NCBI GenBank assembly: GCA_019671005.1
Contig: CM033752.1
Location: 9,920,001-9,984,000, forward strand
From: Hibiscus mutabilis
Lineage: Eukaryota; Streptophyta; Magnoliopsida; Malvales; Malvaceae
Length of the DNA stretch: 64,000 bases
Direction: 5' to 3'
How positions within the stretch are numbered: the first letter of the stretch is position 1; every line of letters starts with the position of its first letter. Below are positions 1 through 11,600 of this stretch, piece by piece. A program made the translations under genes and the position numbers. The notes beneath the pieces are model-generated. The model was not told where the DNA came from. It saw nothing but the letters and a program-made list of their open reading frames with translations, and made no database searches.

Positions 1-600
1 ATCATCGAAATAAACAAAAACAAACTTACCTCTAAACTCCCGAAGGACATGGTTCATCAATCTCATGAATGTGCTAGGGGCATTGGTCAAACCAAATGGC
101 ATAACTGTCCATTCATATAAACCAAACTCTGTTTTGAAAGCGGTTTTCCATTCATCTCCTTCTTTCATTCGAATTTGATGATAACCACTCTTCAAATCAA
201 TCTTGGTGAAGATGCATGCACCGTAGAGTTCATCAAGCATGTCATCTAATCGTGGAATTGGATGCCTATACTTGATTGTTATTGGGTTAATCGGCCGACA
301 ATCGACACACATTCTATATGAACCATCTTTCTTTGGAACCAAAAGTACTGGAACGGCACAAGGGCTTAAACTCTCACGAATGTAGCCTTTGTTGAGTAGT
401 TCTTCCACTTGCTTTTCTAACTCCTTGGTTTCGTCGGGATTACATCTATATGCTGGTCTATTTGGAATAGAAGAACCCGTAATTAGGTTAATTTGATGTT
501 CAATTCCTCTTAAGGGTGGCAAACCGTCAGGTGGATCACCTAAAACATCATTGAAGTCCTGCAAAAGAGAAACAAACACACTAGGCAAACTTTTGTTATT
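1..600 (-). pseudogene. pol: Gypsy reverse transcriptase, N-terminal half (partial)
   Basis: The minus frame translates without a stop from about 599 to position 1 (about 199 codons) and is cut by the window edge. It shows the usual order of a plant Ty3/gypsy RT: a GDPPDGLPPLRGIEHQINL entry segment, IPNRPAYRCNP, then VPKKDGSYRMCVDCRPIN, FTKIDLKSGYHQIRM (first catalytic Asp), KTEFGLYEWTVMPFGLTNAP, and VYFDD whose two aspartates are encoded by bases 6-1. The enzyme would copy element RNA into cDNA inside virus-like particles. It is out of frame with the upstream gag-protease frame: the junction at about 600-680 contains at least two shifts beside poly-C, poly-A and poly-T runs. I therefore call it a pseudogene segment, although this stretch itself is open. 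Confidence 0.88.
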
Positions 601-674
601 GTTAGTGATAGAAAAAAATGTTCCCTAAAGCGGATGAGGATGCAAGGCTGTTTTTTTAAGGAAGGGGGCTTGCC

Positions 675-2503
675 TCACTTCTTTTTCTCTCGCATAAATA
701 TTTTGAGACACTCTTTTTTTCTCATTTTAGGATCACTCACCACCCCCGGGCCTATACTTATTTGGCTTTTATCACTACTGGCCTCTTTTGTATTTGCCTT
801 TTGTTTTTCATTCTTTTTTTCTTTTTCATCTTTTTTTATTTCCACCTCCTCACAAAACTTCTTCATTCGCATCTGATCTTTGTACACCTCTTTTGGATCG
901 AGTGGAGCCAAGGTATACTTTTTGCCATGGTATACAAAGGAATACTTATTTAACTTACCATGGTGAGTCACATCACGGTCATATTGCCACGGTCGTCCTA
1001 AAAGTAAGTGAGATGCTTGCATAGGGATAACATCACACCAAACGTCATCACAATATTTACCCATAGTAAAAGTGATTACGACACGTTTGTTTACCTTTAA
1101 TTCTGACCCTTCATGAAGCCATTGGAGATAATATGGCTTTGGATGGCGTTGAAAAGGTAGGTCAAGTGCATCAACTAGATAGCTGCTCACCACATTCGCA
1201 CAACTTCCGCTATCAATGATGACAGAATATAGTTTGCCTCTGATCAAACATCTTGTGTGGAAAATATTTGTTCTTTGCATCTCCGTATCGTCGATTGCTT
1301 GGATATTAAGTGAGCGTTGAATCACTAAGCTTTTAGGATCAGGTTCATCACTAGAGTAACCACCGGCAATGAATTCATTGTCGAACAATTCCTCCTCCGA
1401 CTCGAATGAGTAGCTTCCATTTTCTCGAATAAGAAAGAGTCTTGTATTTGGGTAGTCTCTTTTATAGTGTCCATGACCGTTGCACTTGAAGCATACAATC
1501 TCCCGAGTTTGTTTGAGTGTTTGTGTGTTTTCCGCCAACATGGGGGTTTTTGTCTTGGTTTTGTCCAGTGACTTGGATGTTTCAATTTTTTGCTTTGGTC
1601 TACTTGAGTCGAGCAAAGGTTTAGAAAAATTAGAATGAGATAAAGGTTGAGTGATACCTTTGTCATAGTGATAATTCTTTTGTCCATATCGTTGTCGATC
1701 TTTGATGCGTTTTTCAATTGTCATGGCGAATTGGAATGCCTCTTGAAGGGTGTAGTAGGTTTTGAGTTCAAGTACCTCAAGAATGTTGTCATTGAGTCCA
1801 ACAACAAATCTAGTCATTGTATCCTCTTCATCCTCTTGGATATCGGCTCTTTGCATCAATGATTCCATCTCTTTGAGATACTCATCAACAGTCCTGTAGC
1901 CTTGTCGGATTCTTTGTAACTTTTGTTTGATCTCTCGCCGATATAATGGGGGAACGAATCGTTCTCGCATGACTTCTTTAAGTTCTCCCCATGAGGTTAT
2001 CTTGGCTTCTCCATTGAGACGCCGATTGCGAACCAATTGGGACCACCAAATGGATGCGTATTCAGTGAATTCGAGAGTCAACAATGGAACTTGATCCTCT
2101 TCGGGGCATTGATAATACTCGAATAGAAGATCAACTCGATTTTCCCAGTCACAATAAGCATCAGGGTCATACCTTCCTTGAAAAGGTGGTACAGTGATTT
2201 TTGGTTTGGCTAAGGTGTTTGTTGCTCGTCTCGGCTCTATGCGAGGATTGTGCCCATGCAGGGGTTTTGCGTCTATTCTGAATGGGAACAAGATTTGGAC
2301 GCCTAGGCTCTTCAAGATCGCTTGCAATTGCAAAGTGGTTTTCTAATCTCCCAATGGTTTGAGTGATTGCGGTTTCGACTCAGACGGTGTGCTCAAGCTT
2401 GGCTGCCAAAGAGGTTACAATCCGTTCAAGTTTATTGAGAGTATTCGAAACTTCTTGAAGAGTCACTTCATGTGGTTCTTCGTCGTTACTTGTTTCTGAC
2501 ATC
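675..2503 (-). pseudogene. gag: Gypsy gag-protease polyprotein, broken
   Basis: The conserved start is the ATG at 2503 (MSETSNDEEPHEVTLQEVS), the same as in A1. A TGA about 40 codons in, and a shift before 2333, break the N-terminus; the long open part is 675-2333 (552 codons). In order it holds a retrotransposon gag/capsid domain (DWENRVDLLFEYYQCP through LQEAFQFAMTIEKR), a zinc knuckle near 1450-1500, and a pepsin-like protease with catalytic VIIDSGSCANVV and the downstream HLLLGRPWQYDR motif. The knuckle reads CFKC-H-Y: its last Cys is replaced by Tyr, so metal binding is probably lost. The frame then ends in a lysine-rich linker and stops just before RT. Gag would build the particle and protease would cleave the polyprotein. 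The domain identities are clear; the gene is inactive as written. Confidence 0.9.
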
Positions 2504-3357
2504 CTGAAACACTCATATTTAAAAAGGTGAAAAGCAAAAGAAAACTAGAAATCTCACTAAACACTCCAAGGAATAAATATTTAGCGAGGCAAGTAAACCG
2601 ATCTCGTGCTCTTTAAAGACCTTCCTGCCACAAGTCAACAAGTTACAATCAGAGTTTAATCCTAACAATGAGTCCTAATTGTACTAGGAGTCCAATGAAA
2701 AGGCTTGACACCAATTGAATATAGTTGCAAGAAAGAAGGATTGTAATGCAACTTTGTTGTCCTACTCACACCAGAAAAGAGAAGGTGTTAAATTGCATAA
2801 TAGAAGAAAGAAAAAGCAAAACAAAGGAACTTAAGAAACTAAGAGTAGAAAAAAATTAGTAGAGAAAGATGATAACCCCAAAACCCAGAAACAACTTGAA
2901 GGAAGAAATCCAATGTTGAATCCACTTCAATGTGATGCTTGTGGTGGTTGATGATGGTGATCTTGATGATTCTTGATGGTGGTTGGTGGCTAGGTATAAG
3001 CTTTTTCTCACTTTTCTTCACTTTTCTTTCTTTTCTTTTCTTTTTTTTTATTTTTTCTCTTTTTTTTTCTTTTTACAAGGTAAATAAACTGAAAATAACG
3101 AAAATTGAAGAAAAAAATAATGAAAATAGGGTTAAAGAAAGGGGAAAACCCTAATTTGGCTGAAACTTTATCCACTTCGTTCGAGGTGTTCCCGAACTCC
3201 AAAAATTCTGAAATTTTGTGTGGTGACTCCACCAATGGTGTATATCTGATCTGGAAAGTTTCAGCTCAAAATTCACTCGTTTGGTTTTGACGAATTTCCC
3301 CTAATTTTCGAGTTTTTTTTCCCAAAAACGCCAAAATTCTTGCCAAGAATCGTCCCA
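2504..3357 (-). other. Untranslated leader of element A-left (no gene)
   Basis: Between PBS and gag ATG. It holds long pyrimidine and poly-purine tracts (about 3000-3110) and a TTGCAACTATATTCAATTGG segment, and it matches the A1 leader (19617-20441) in reverse complement. The small reading frames in it are low-complexity Lys or Phe strings and are not supported as genes. Confidence 0.75.
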
Positions 3358-3371
3358 AATCTGATACCAAA
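3358..3371 (-). promoter_or_regulatory. Primer-binding site (tRNA-Met type), element A-left
   Basis: Directly inside the 5' LTR the minus strand reads TTTGGTATCAGATTT. The TGGTATCAG core is the usual plant complement to the initiator tRNA-Met 3' end, where minus-strand cDNA synthesis starts. The same site follows the LTRs of A1 (19606) and A2 (24719). Confidence 0.85.
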
Positions 3372-3727
3372 TGATAGAGTAGCGCAATCTTGGATTTGGA
3401 AGCCTTCAATCAAGTTGTTGCAAGAACTAGGAGCTCTAGACTCAATCAAGAAAGTTATGGGCAGATTTGAAAATTCAAGAGAAAAGAAAATGGCTTTTCT
3501 TGAAAATTTCAGATTCAAGGTTGGAAATTCAAAGAAACAAAGATAAGAAGGAAAATTAGAAGATGATTAATAAGAATAAAAGTAAAAAGATTGAAAAAGA
3601 TTAAGATGAGGATAGATAAAACAAATCTGAAATTCCAGCTTTGTTTATGCAATTATGGAAGATGGTGTGAAGGTTGAAGATGAAGATGGCTTGCGAATTG
3701 TTGGTTTTGTTTTGTCCTCGGCACCCT

Positions 3728-3798
3728 CTTAGACGCAATTATCTAAGCAAGCAACCTCAAGCAGCTCTAACCCACCCTCCTAGACGCGATTATCTAGG
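3728..3798 (-). promoter_or_regulatory. Paired hairpin module in LTR leader (A-left)
   Basis: Two adjacent imperfect copies of a ~30-bp module, each with a 6-bp stem and 8-nt loop: CCTAGA/TCTAGG (3798-3779) and CTTAGA/TCTAAG (3747-3728), both followed by AGGGTG. They lie downstream of the TATA box, so they should be in the RNA leader. Function is unknown. Confidence 0.6.
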
Positions 3799-3954
3799 CA
3801 AGCAAGAGTGTGAAGATGATCTCCCTCACAAGAACTCGTCGAACTTATGTTGAAGAAGACTTCGAAGGCACAAGTAATCAGCACTTGCAAAAACAAACTC
3901 ACTAAATATTTCATAAATCAAAGAAAATCTGTCTTACAATGATGGAGGCTTCAT

Positions 3955-3964
3955 CCTTTTATAG
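3955..3964 (-). promoter_or_regulatory. LTR TATA box (A-left)
   Basis: Minus strand CTATAAAAGG, in the same relative position as in A1, A2 (5' LTR) and the solo family-A LTR. It probably sets the U3/R boundary about 30 bp downstream. Confidence 0.65.
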
Positions 3965-4424
3965 GTGAAGGATAGACAAAGTAATTTAACTTCTACTAAA
4001 ACAAGAAAAACCTAATCTAATTAAAAATAATAATAAAATAACAGCTTTTAAACTCCTTGTGCTTGTGTGGCAAGGGATAGGGTGATAAGGCAAGTTATAA
4101 GCTGATAAGGGCTGGTTGCTTGGGCAGCAAGTAAACTTGATGAAGGCTGGTTTGCTTGGGTATCAAGTAATGGGCTGATAAGAGCTGTTTTGATTGGGCA
4201 GCAAGTAAAAGTTGATAGGGCCTTTAGTTGGACGAATTTAAGGGTATTTGGGCTGGTTTAGATGATAAGAAATTGGTTCTTGGGCAAGGAGGCATGTGTG
4301 GTCTGTTTAAAAAGCTAACTAGGCCTAAAAACACTTGTAAATCCTAATTTGGGCAAAAAATAAAAATCTGATCCAATCTTTTATAGTAACAACTATTGGG
4401 TCTAATTACAATAAAAAGGGCTAA

Positions 4425-4748
4425 TTAATGGACATCTAAAGGCTCATGGATATCCATCTCCAAAGGTGCAGCAAGTTGAGATTTTGTGACCCAATTATTC
4501 TTGAAGGATGTTAAGTGTGGACTTCCTTCAAGAAATTCTTCTTTCTTCATGGCAGCTTGTAATCCTTGGCTCACGAATACTTGGACGGCCAAATTCAGCT
4601 TGTCCTTGATTAGCTTAGACTTGGCTCGGGTTATTGGGCCAAGTGGAAAAGTAAGCCCATCTTGTCCTTGGAATTGCCTTGTGGTACATGTATCAAATAC
4701 AGCTGGTAAGTTGAGTATCGATCCCACAGAGATTGACTTGGAATTCAA
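4425..4748 (-). pseudogene. Pol C-terminal tail (GPITRAK motif) encoded within the LTR
   Basis: A minus frame of 107 codons crosses the LTR edge at 4695 and continues 270 bp into the LTR. From the edge it reads DTCTTRQFQGQDGLTFPLGPITRAKSKL, then an acidic/hydrophobic tail ending EPLDVH. GP(I/M)TRA(R/K)xK is a common C-terminal motif of plant gypsy polyproteins, following a DSRTNPFEE-type segment. A1 and A2 show that segment (SRTNPFEEWGNDTC) running straight into their 3' LTR. I infer that in this family the end of pol is encoded by the 3' LTR and therefore duplicated as an untranslated relic in the 5' LTR, which is what lies here. The residues upstream of 4695 belong to flanking DNA. Confidence 0.6.
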
Positions 4749-6187
4749 TTGCTTTGATTGTTACTTGCCTTAAGGAAAAGTTGTTTTGTTTTGAAATTGG
4801 TTTTGAAAATAATTGAAAAGAAAAAAATAAAAGTAAAGTAAAGACGTTGGCAAGGAAGGTGCTTTAATGAATGATGAGCATTGGCAGGGAATGCCTGGTT
4901 TTCACGCTATTCATGTCGTGCCAGCCTTCAATAACAACCTGTCTTGGCATTGTTTGCCGAGCAGATTCAAAATTAGAAAAGCCTCTCTCGATGGTCATTG
5001 CCCTAAATTGATCATGTAAAAACCCCTATATATCTATAGTGCATGCTTTTAAATAAACCAATTTGATTAAGATCCAATCTATACTCCTAAGGGGTAGATT
5101 TCACTCCCGAAGTAAGTTCATCTACTTGAACGACTTCTCTCGAAGCTTCTCTCCTCAGTATTCAACAACTTAATCGTTGCCACCCCAAGTCTATTAAGAT
5201 ATTGAGGAGCAATAGGCCAACAGTGCCTGCTCTCGCTTGGCATAGTATTTAGGAAATAGTAAAGCATGTCGAATAGATAAAATGATGCCAAAGGCAAATT
5301 TATTATTACAAACTAAAACATGAAAAAGCGTTCAACGCAAAACATGCCCCACCAACTATTGAATTAGTTCATGGTGGAGGATTTAACAGAAAACCCACAA
5401 ACATTTTCAAAGTACATCCATTAAAAACAAGATAAAATAACTTGAAAGAGAAAATGGGCTAGAAGGGGTCTCTCGATGCAGCCCTTCAAGATCCAAGCTT
5501 CTCGGCCAAGCTGGTCGGACCACCCTTCTAAGCTGCAGCCGATTGTCAATCGCCGCACACCAACTTCTTACTCCGATCGTCTATCAATCCATGTCTCTAG
5601 TCCTCCTCAGTTGGTGTTTAAATAGGCATGCAAGGAAGGGATAGGATGAGCTCCTCATTTGAATTTTAAATGCAAAGGATAAGAGATAATTATCTTATCC
5701 AAATTTGAATGAGACCTGATCAGGCTAGGGCTGACGTCATACTGCCGACGCTGCCTTGGCATCCAAGCTTGGCATGAATTTGCCAACCAGTCTTGGCACC
5801 ATCTTATCTGCTATTTTTTCAGAGATTGATACAATTGCTATCTTTTCGGAGCCTGACCATTTCCTATTTTTTCAGGGTCCAACAGCTTCTTGGCATGGCA
5901 TCAAGTTCACTTCTCTGCCAACTAGTGCTTGGCATTGTCTGGTCCATCTGTGCCAACAACACCCGACATTTTCTTTGGCATTCCTTCCTGTGTTGCTTTT
6001 CTAAGCCAAATCCTATGCCAAACCTGCAAAACTACCAACAAAACAACCCTTCACACTGGCATAGACAACATTCTAAACTCCTTATGCAAATGCATGATTT
6101 TAGCATCCTAATGCAACTAAATGTACCTAAAAACAAGCAAAAGCATTGTAAGATTGGCATTAAAAACATTACTTTTGGAGAGGTAAC
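4696..6187. other. Unassigned retroelement-like block between element A-left and satellite
   Basis: About 1.5 kb without a convincing gene. Its outer edge at the satellite reads GGAGAGGTAACA (ending CA); on the minus strand that is TGTTACCTCTCC, an LTR-like start. Its inner end on the minus strand contains CTGTGGGATCGATACTCAACTTACC, which resembles the 3' end of some plant Tat/Athila-type LTRs as I remember them. One reading is a long LTR (minus, 6187 to about 4696) into which A-left inserted. I see no PBS or PPT to prove it. Small reading frames (for example 5793-6197) have no recognisable domain. Confidence 0.4.
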
Positions 6188-7880
6188 ACATGTCTAAATG
6201 GGCTTTACAATGGACCCGTTGGAATTTCAACCAAGTTAAAAGTTCTAAAAATGAGGTTAAGCTATATAATCATGTTCAAAAGTTCATACCTAACTATTTT
6301 AAGTCATAAAATGTGATTTAATTTTATTTTTCGGCCATTTTGTTGGGGTTTAAGGTGTGCATGTCTAAATGGGCTTTATAGTGGACCCGTTGGAATTTTA
6401 ACCGAGTAAAAATTTTTGAAATTGAGGTTAAGCTATATAATCATATTCAAAAGCTCATAATCAAATATTTTAACTCATGAAATTTGATTTAATCTTATTT
6501 GTGGCCGTTTTGTTAGGTTTAAGGCGTGCATGTCTAAATGGGCTTCACAGTGGACCCGTTGGAATTTAAACCGAGTAAAAAGTTTCGAAATTGAGTTTAA
6601 GCTATATAATAATATTTAAATGCCCATAATAAAATATTTTCAGTCATAAAATGTGATTTAAACTTATTTTTGGCCGTTTTGTTGGGGTTTAAGGCGTGCA
6701 AGTCTAAATGGGCCTTATAGCGGACCCGTTGGAATTTTAATAGAGTAAAAATTTCTGAAAATGAGGTTAGGATACATAATCGTGTTCAAAAGCCCATAAC
6801 TAATATTTTAAGTCATAAAATTTGATTAAATCTTATTTTTCATCCATTTTTTTGGGGTTTAAGGCGTGTATGTCTAAATGCGCTTTACAGTGGACCCGTT
6901 GGAATTTTAACCGAGTAAAAAGTTCTAAAATTGAGGTTAAGCTGTATAATCATGTTCAAAATCCAATAACTAAATATTGTAAGTCATAAAATTTGATTTA
7001 ATCATATTTTTGGCCGTTTTGTTGTGGTTTAAGGCATGCATGTCTAAATGGGCTCATAGTGGACCCGTTGGAATTTTAACCGAGTAAAAAGTTCTAAAAT
7101 AGAGTTTAAGCTGTATAGTCATGTTCAAAAGACCATAACTAAATATTGTAAGTCATAAAATTTGATTTAATCTTATTTTTAGGCTGTTTTGTTGGGTTTT
7201 AAGGCGTGCATGTCTAAATGGGCTTCATAGTGAACTCGTTGGAATTTTAGCCGAGTAAAAAGTTTTGAAATTAAGGTTAAGCTATATAATCATATTCAAA
7301 AGCCCATAATCAAATATTTTAACTCATACAACTTTATTTAATCTTATTTTGTGACTGTTTTGTTGGGTTTAATGCGTGCTTGTCTAAATGGCCTTTACAG
7401 TGGACCTGTTGGAATTTTAACATAGTAAAAAATTTTGAAAATGCGGTTAAGCTATATAATCATGTTCCAAAGCCCATAACTAAATATTTTAAGTCATAAA
7501 ATGTGATTTAATCTTATTTTTTGGCCATTTTGTTGGGGGTTTATGGCGTGCATATTTAAATGGGCTTTACAGTGGACCCGTTATAATTTTAACCGAGTAA
7601 AAAAGTTTTGAAATAGAGTTGAGCTATATAGTCATGTTCAAAATCCCATAACTAAATATTTGCAGTCATAAAATGTCATTTAATCTTATTTTTGGCCGTT
7701 TTGTTTGGGTTTAAGGCGTGCATGTCTAAATGGGCTTTACAGTAGACCCGTTGGAATTTTAACCGAGTAAAAAGTTCTGAAATTGAGATTAAGCTATATA
7801 ATCATATTCAAAAGCCCATAATCAAATATTTTAACTCATGAAATTTGATTTAATCTTATTTTGTAGCCGTTTTGTAGGGT
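6188..7880 (+). repeat. ~170-bp tandem satellite, block 1
   Basis: About 10 head-to-tail monomers. The anchor TGTCTAAATGGGC recurs at about 6362, 6531, 6701, 6871 and 7041, giving a 169-170 bp period. Other conserved segments are GTGGACCCGTTGGAATTTTA, TTAAGCTATATAATCAT and AATTTGATTTAATCTTATTT. Monomers differ by scattered substitutions and small indels. It ends in the LINE tail at 7881. Confidence 0.97.
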
Positions 7881-8632
7881 ATCTTTGGCGATGAAGGAAT
7901 GATTGGGTCTATGAGAAGCTTTTACGGCCCATCTGGGTCTTGGTGTCTAATGCCTTCTGTCTCCACCGTGACTATCGTGTTGTGAGTGCACCTCACTCCA
8001 ACCTACAGTCGGCATCTACTTCCTCATCTCTTTCTGCGCAAAGTTGGCGGCCACCTTCTGCTTTTCAAATCAATGTGAATGTTGATGGCAGTTTTGACCA
8101 TTCCACCCACTTGGCATCCATCGGTGTCATTGCCCAGTGTGAGCAAGGGGCGGTTGTTGGTGGTTTGGCCCATTCTATTGACCATTTCCTGGATGTATCT
8201 TTTTGAGAGGCCTCAGGCCTGATTGTTGGACTACAGTTGGCTCTCGAGAAGGGGTGCTCGACTGTTCTCTTTGAGTCTGACTCAGCTTTAGTGGTGAATA
8301 AAACTAACAGATCTACGATCGATTTATCTCTCCTTTCTAGTTCCCTTATTCTGACCTGGGACATCTTACGCTCCCATGGTCATCATTTTACGATTTCATA
8401 TGTATCGCGCTCTGCGAACTTAACCGCTCATAGCTTAGCTACTTGGGCCCTTCGGTCCTCTTCCTCTCTGTATTTCTACTCGGTTTGTCCCGAGATTATT
8501 TCCTCTATTGTACGCGATGACTTGTCATCCCTTTCTTAGTAATGATATCTTTGGTTACTCTTTTTTCCCTTCTTAGGCGCCCTCACTGCCCTTTGGCTCG
8601 GTGTGGGTTTAGTGGGGTTTTTAATGAGGCCC
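7881..8632 (+). pseudogene. 5'-truncated LINE tail encoding RNase H, with 3' UTR
   Basis: The plus strand translates as the end of a plant L1-type ORF2: NDWVYEKLLRPIWVLVSNAF, then an RNase H fold with NVNVDGSFD (catalytic Asp), EASGLIVGLQLAL (catalytic Glu), LFESDSALV (catalytic Asp) and ANLTAHSLATWAL. An in-frame TGA just before EASG (about 8204) and an early stop break it. The frame ends at 8539; the 3' UTR carries GGGGTTTTTAATGAGGCC, which is also at the 3' end of the large minus-strand LINE (about 18307-18327), so both belong to one family. The poly-A end is missing: the UTR joins satellite at a shared GCCC, suggesting a deletion at microhomology. No target duplication was found. It lies opposite in orientation to the large LINE. 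Confidence 0.85.
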
Positions 8633-11600
8633 ATAACTATAGTGGACCTGTTGGAATTTTGACCGAGTAAAAATTTTTGAAAATGAGGTTAGGCTATATA
8701 ATCATGTTCAAAAGCCCATAACTAAATATTTTAAGTAATAAAATTTGATTTAATCTTATTTTTCAGGCCGTTTTGTTGGGTTTAAGGCGTCCATGTCTAA
8801 ATGAGCTTTGCAGTGGACCCGTTGGAATTTTAACTGAATAAAAAGTTTTGAAAATGAGTTTAAGCTTTATAATCATGTTCAAAAGCCCATAACTAAATAT
8901 TTGAAGTCATAAAATCTGAATTAATCTTATTTTTCGACCGTTTTGTTGGGGTTTAAGGCGTCCATGTCTAAATGAGCTTTACAGTGGACCCGTTGGAATT
9001 TTAACCGAGTAAAAAGTTTTTAATTAAGGTTAAGCTATATAATCATATTCAAAAGCCAATAATCAAATATTCTAACTCATGAAATTTGATTTAATCTTAT
9101 TTTGTGGCCGTTTAGTTGGGTTTAAGGCGTGCATGTCTAAATGGGCTTTACAGTGGACCCGTTGGAATTTTAATAGAGTAAAATTTTTTTGAAAATGAGG
9201 TTAAGCTATATAATCATGTTCAAAAGCCCATAACTAAATATTTTAAGTTATAAAATGTGATTTAATCTTATTTTTCGGCCATTTTCTTGGGGTTTAAGGT
9301 GTGCATGTCTATATGGGCTTTGTAGTGGGCCTGTTGGAACTTTAATTGTGTAAAAAGTTCTAAAAATGATTTTAAGCTATATAATCATGTTCAAAAGGCC
9401 ATAACTAAATATTTGAAGTCTTAAAATGTGATTTAATCTTATTTTTTGGCCGTTTTGTTGGGGTTTAAGGCTTGCATGTCTAAGTGGGCTTTACAGTGGA
9501 CCCGTTGGAATTTTAACAAAGTAAAAAGTTCTAAAATTGAGGTTAAGCTACATAATCATATTCAAAATCCCATATTCAAATATTTTAACTCGTAAAATTT
9601 GATTTAATCTTATTTTGTGGCCGTTTTGTTGGGTTTAAGGCGTGCATGTCTAAATGGGCTTTACAGTGAACCCGTTGGAATTTTAACCGAGTAAAAAGTT
9701 TTGAAATTTATGTTAAGCTGTATAATCATATTCAGAATCTCCTAATAAAATATTTTAACTCATAAAATTTGATTTAATCTTATTTTGTGGCCGTTTTGTT
9801 GGGTTTAAGGCGTGTTTGTCTAAATGGACTTTACAATGGACTAGTTGGAATTTTAACCGAGCAAAAATTTCTGAAAATGAGGTTAAGCGATATAATCATG
9901 TTCAAAAGCTTATAACTAAATATTTTAAGTCATAAAATGTGATTTAATCTTATTTTCGGCCATTTTGTTGGGGGTCTTAGGCGTGCATGTTTAAATCGGT
10001 TTTATAGTGGATCCATTGGAATTTTAACCAAGTAAAAATTATGAAAATGAGGTTAAGTTAAATAATCATGTTTAATAGCCCATAAATAAATATTTGAAGT
10101 CATAAAATGTGATTTAATATTGTTTTTCGGTCGTTTTCTTGGGATTTAAGGGGAGCATGACAAAATTGGCTTTATAGTGGACCCGTTGGAATTTTAACCG
10201 AGTAAAAAATTCTAAAATTAAGGTTAAGCTGTATAATTATTTTAAAAATCCATAACTAATTATTTTATGTCAGAAAATGTGATTTAATCTTATTTTTCGA
10301 CCATTTTGTTGGGGTTTAAGGCGTGGATGTTTAAATGGGCTTTATAGTGGATCCGTTGGAATTTTAACCGAGTAAAAAGTTCTAAAATTGTGGTTAAGCT
10401 ATATAGTCATGTTAAAAATCCCATAACTAAATATTTGAAGTCATAAAATTTGATTTAATCTTATTTACGGTCGTTTTCTTGTGGTTTAAGGCGTGCATGT
10501 CTAAATGGGCTTTACAGTGGACCCGTTGGAATTTAAATTGAGTAAAAAGTTTTGAAATTGAGGTTAAGCTATATAATCACATTCAAAAGCCATAATCAAA
10601 TGTTTTAACTCATAAAAATGATTTAATCTTATTTTGTTGCCGTTTTGATGGGTTTGAGACGTGCTTGTCTAAATAGGCTTTACAGTGGACCATTTGGAAC
10701 TTTGTCCGAGTAAAAATGTCTAAAAATGAGGTTAAGCTATATAATCATGTTCAAAAGCTCATAACTAAATACTTTAAGTCATAAAATGTGATTTAATCTT
10801 ATTTTTCGGCCATTTTGTTGCGGGTTTAGGGCGATCATGTTTAAATGGGCTTTACAGTTGACCCATTAGAATTTTAACCGAGTAAAAAGTTTTGAAATTG
10901 AGGTTAAGCTACATAGTTATGTTCAAAATCCCATAAACCAAATATTTGAAGTCATAAAATGTGATTTAATCCTTTTTTTGCCGTTTTGTGGGTTTTAAGG
11001 CGTGCATGTCTAAATGGCCGTTGGAATTTTAATCGATTAAAAAGTTGTGAAATTGAGGTTAAGCTATATAATCATATTCAAAATCTCATAATCAAATATT
11101 TTAACTCATAAAACTGTATTTAATCTTATTTTGTGGTTATTTTGTTGGGTTTAAGGCGTGCATGTCTAAATGGGATTTATAGTTGACACGTTGAAATTTT
11201 AACCGAGTAAAAATTTCTAAAATTGAGGTCAAGCTATATAATCGTATTCAAAAGCCATAGCTAAATATTTTAGGTCATAAAGTGTGATTTAATCTTATTT
11301 TCTGTAATTTTTTAGGGGTTTAAGGCTGCATGTTTAAATGGGCTTTATAGTTATGGGCTATATAATAATGTTTAAGTCATAAAATTTGATTTAATCTTAT
11401 TTTTCAGCCGTTTTGTTGGGGCTTAAGGCATGCAAGTCTAAATGGGCTTTACAGTAGACCCGTTGGAATTTTAACCGAGTAAAAAGTTCTAAAATTGAGG
11501 TTAAGCTGTATAATCATATTCAAAAACCCATAACTAAGAATTTTAAGACATAAAATTTAATTTAGTCTTATTTTTCGGCTGTTTTGTTTGGGTTTAAGGT

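Larger units (their letters stand above)
1..4695 (-). mobile_element. Ty3/gypsy retrotransposon, family A (A-left), 3' part outside window
   Basis: Read on the minus strand the order is 5' LTR (4695-3372), PBS, untranslated leader, gag, aspartic protease, then reverse transcriptase, which runs off the left edge at its YFDD active site. PR before RT, an LTR starting TG and ending CA, and a PBS complementary to initiator tRNA-Met fit a plant Ty3/gypsy element. This is the only family-A copy here that keeps pol sequence; A1 and A2 are internally deleted relatives. It is not functional as read: gag has a premature stop, and the PR-to-RT linker near 600-680 has frameshifts next to homopolymer runs. 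RNase H, integrase and the 3' LTR would lie to the left of the window. It abuts an unassigned block at 4696, so its 5' target duplication cannot be paired here. Confidence 0.9.
3372..4695 (-). repeat. 5' LTR of element A-left (1324 bp)
   Basis: On the minus strand it begins TGATACATGTACCAC (4695) and ends CGCTACTCTATCA (3372), so it has TG...CA ends. A TATA box (CTATAAAAGG) lies at 3964-3955. Downstream of it, in the transcribed part, are the two paired hairpins (3798-3728). R-U5 matches the other family-A LTRs. U3 does not: its first ~270 bp continue a pol-like reading frame with GPITRAKSK, whereas A1, A2 and the solo copy carry another U3. This looks like the autonomous-type LTR of the family. 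Confidence 0.85.

Noticed and set aside
5756..6197. Overlapping plus frames of up to 134 codons
   Set aside because: No recognisable domain. They lie in an LTR-like block and one runs into the satellite.
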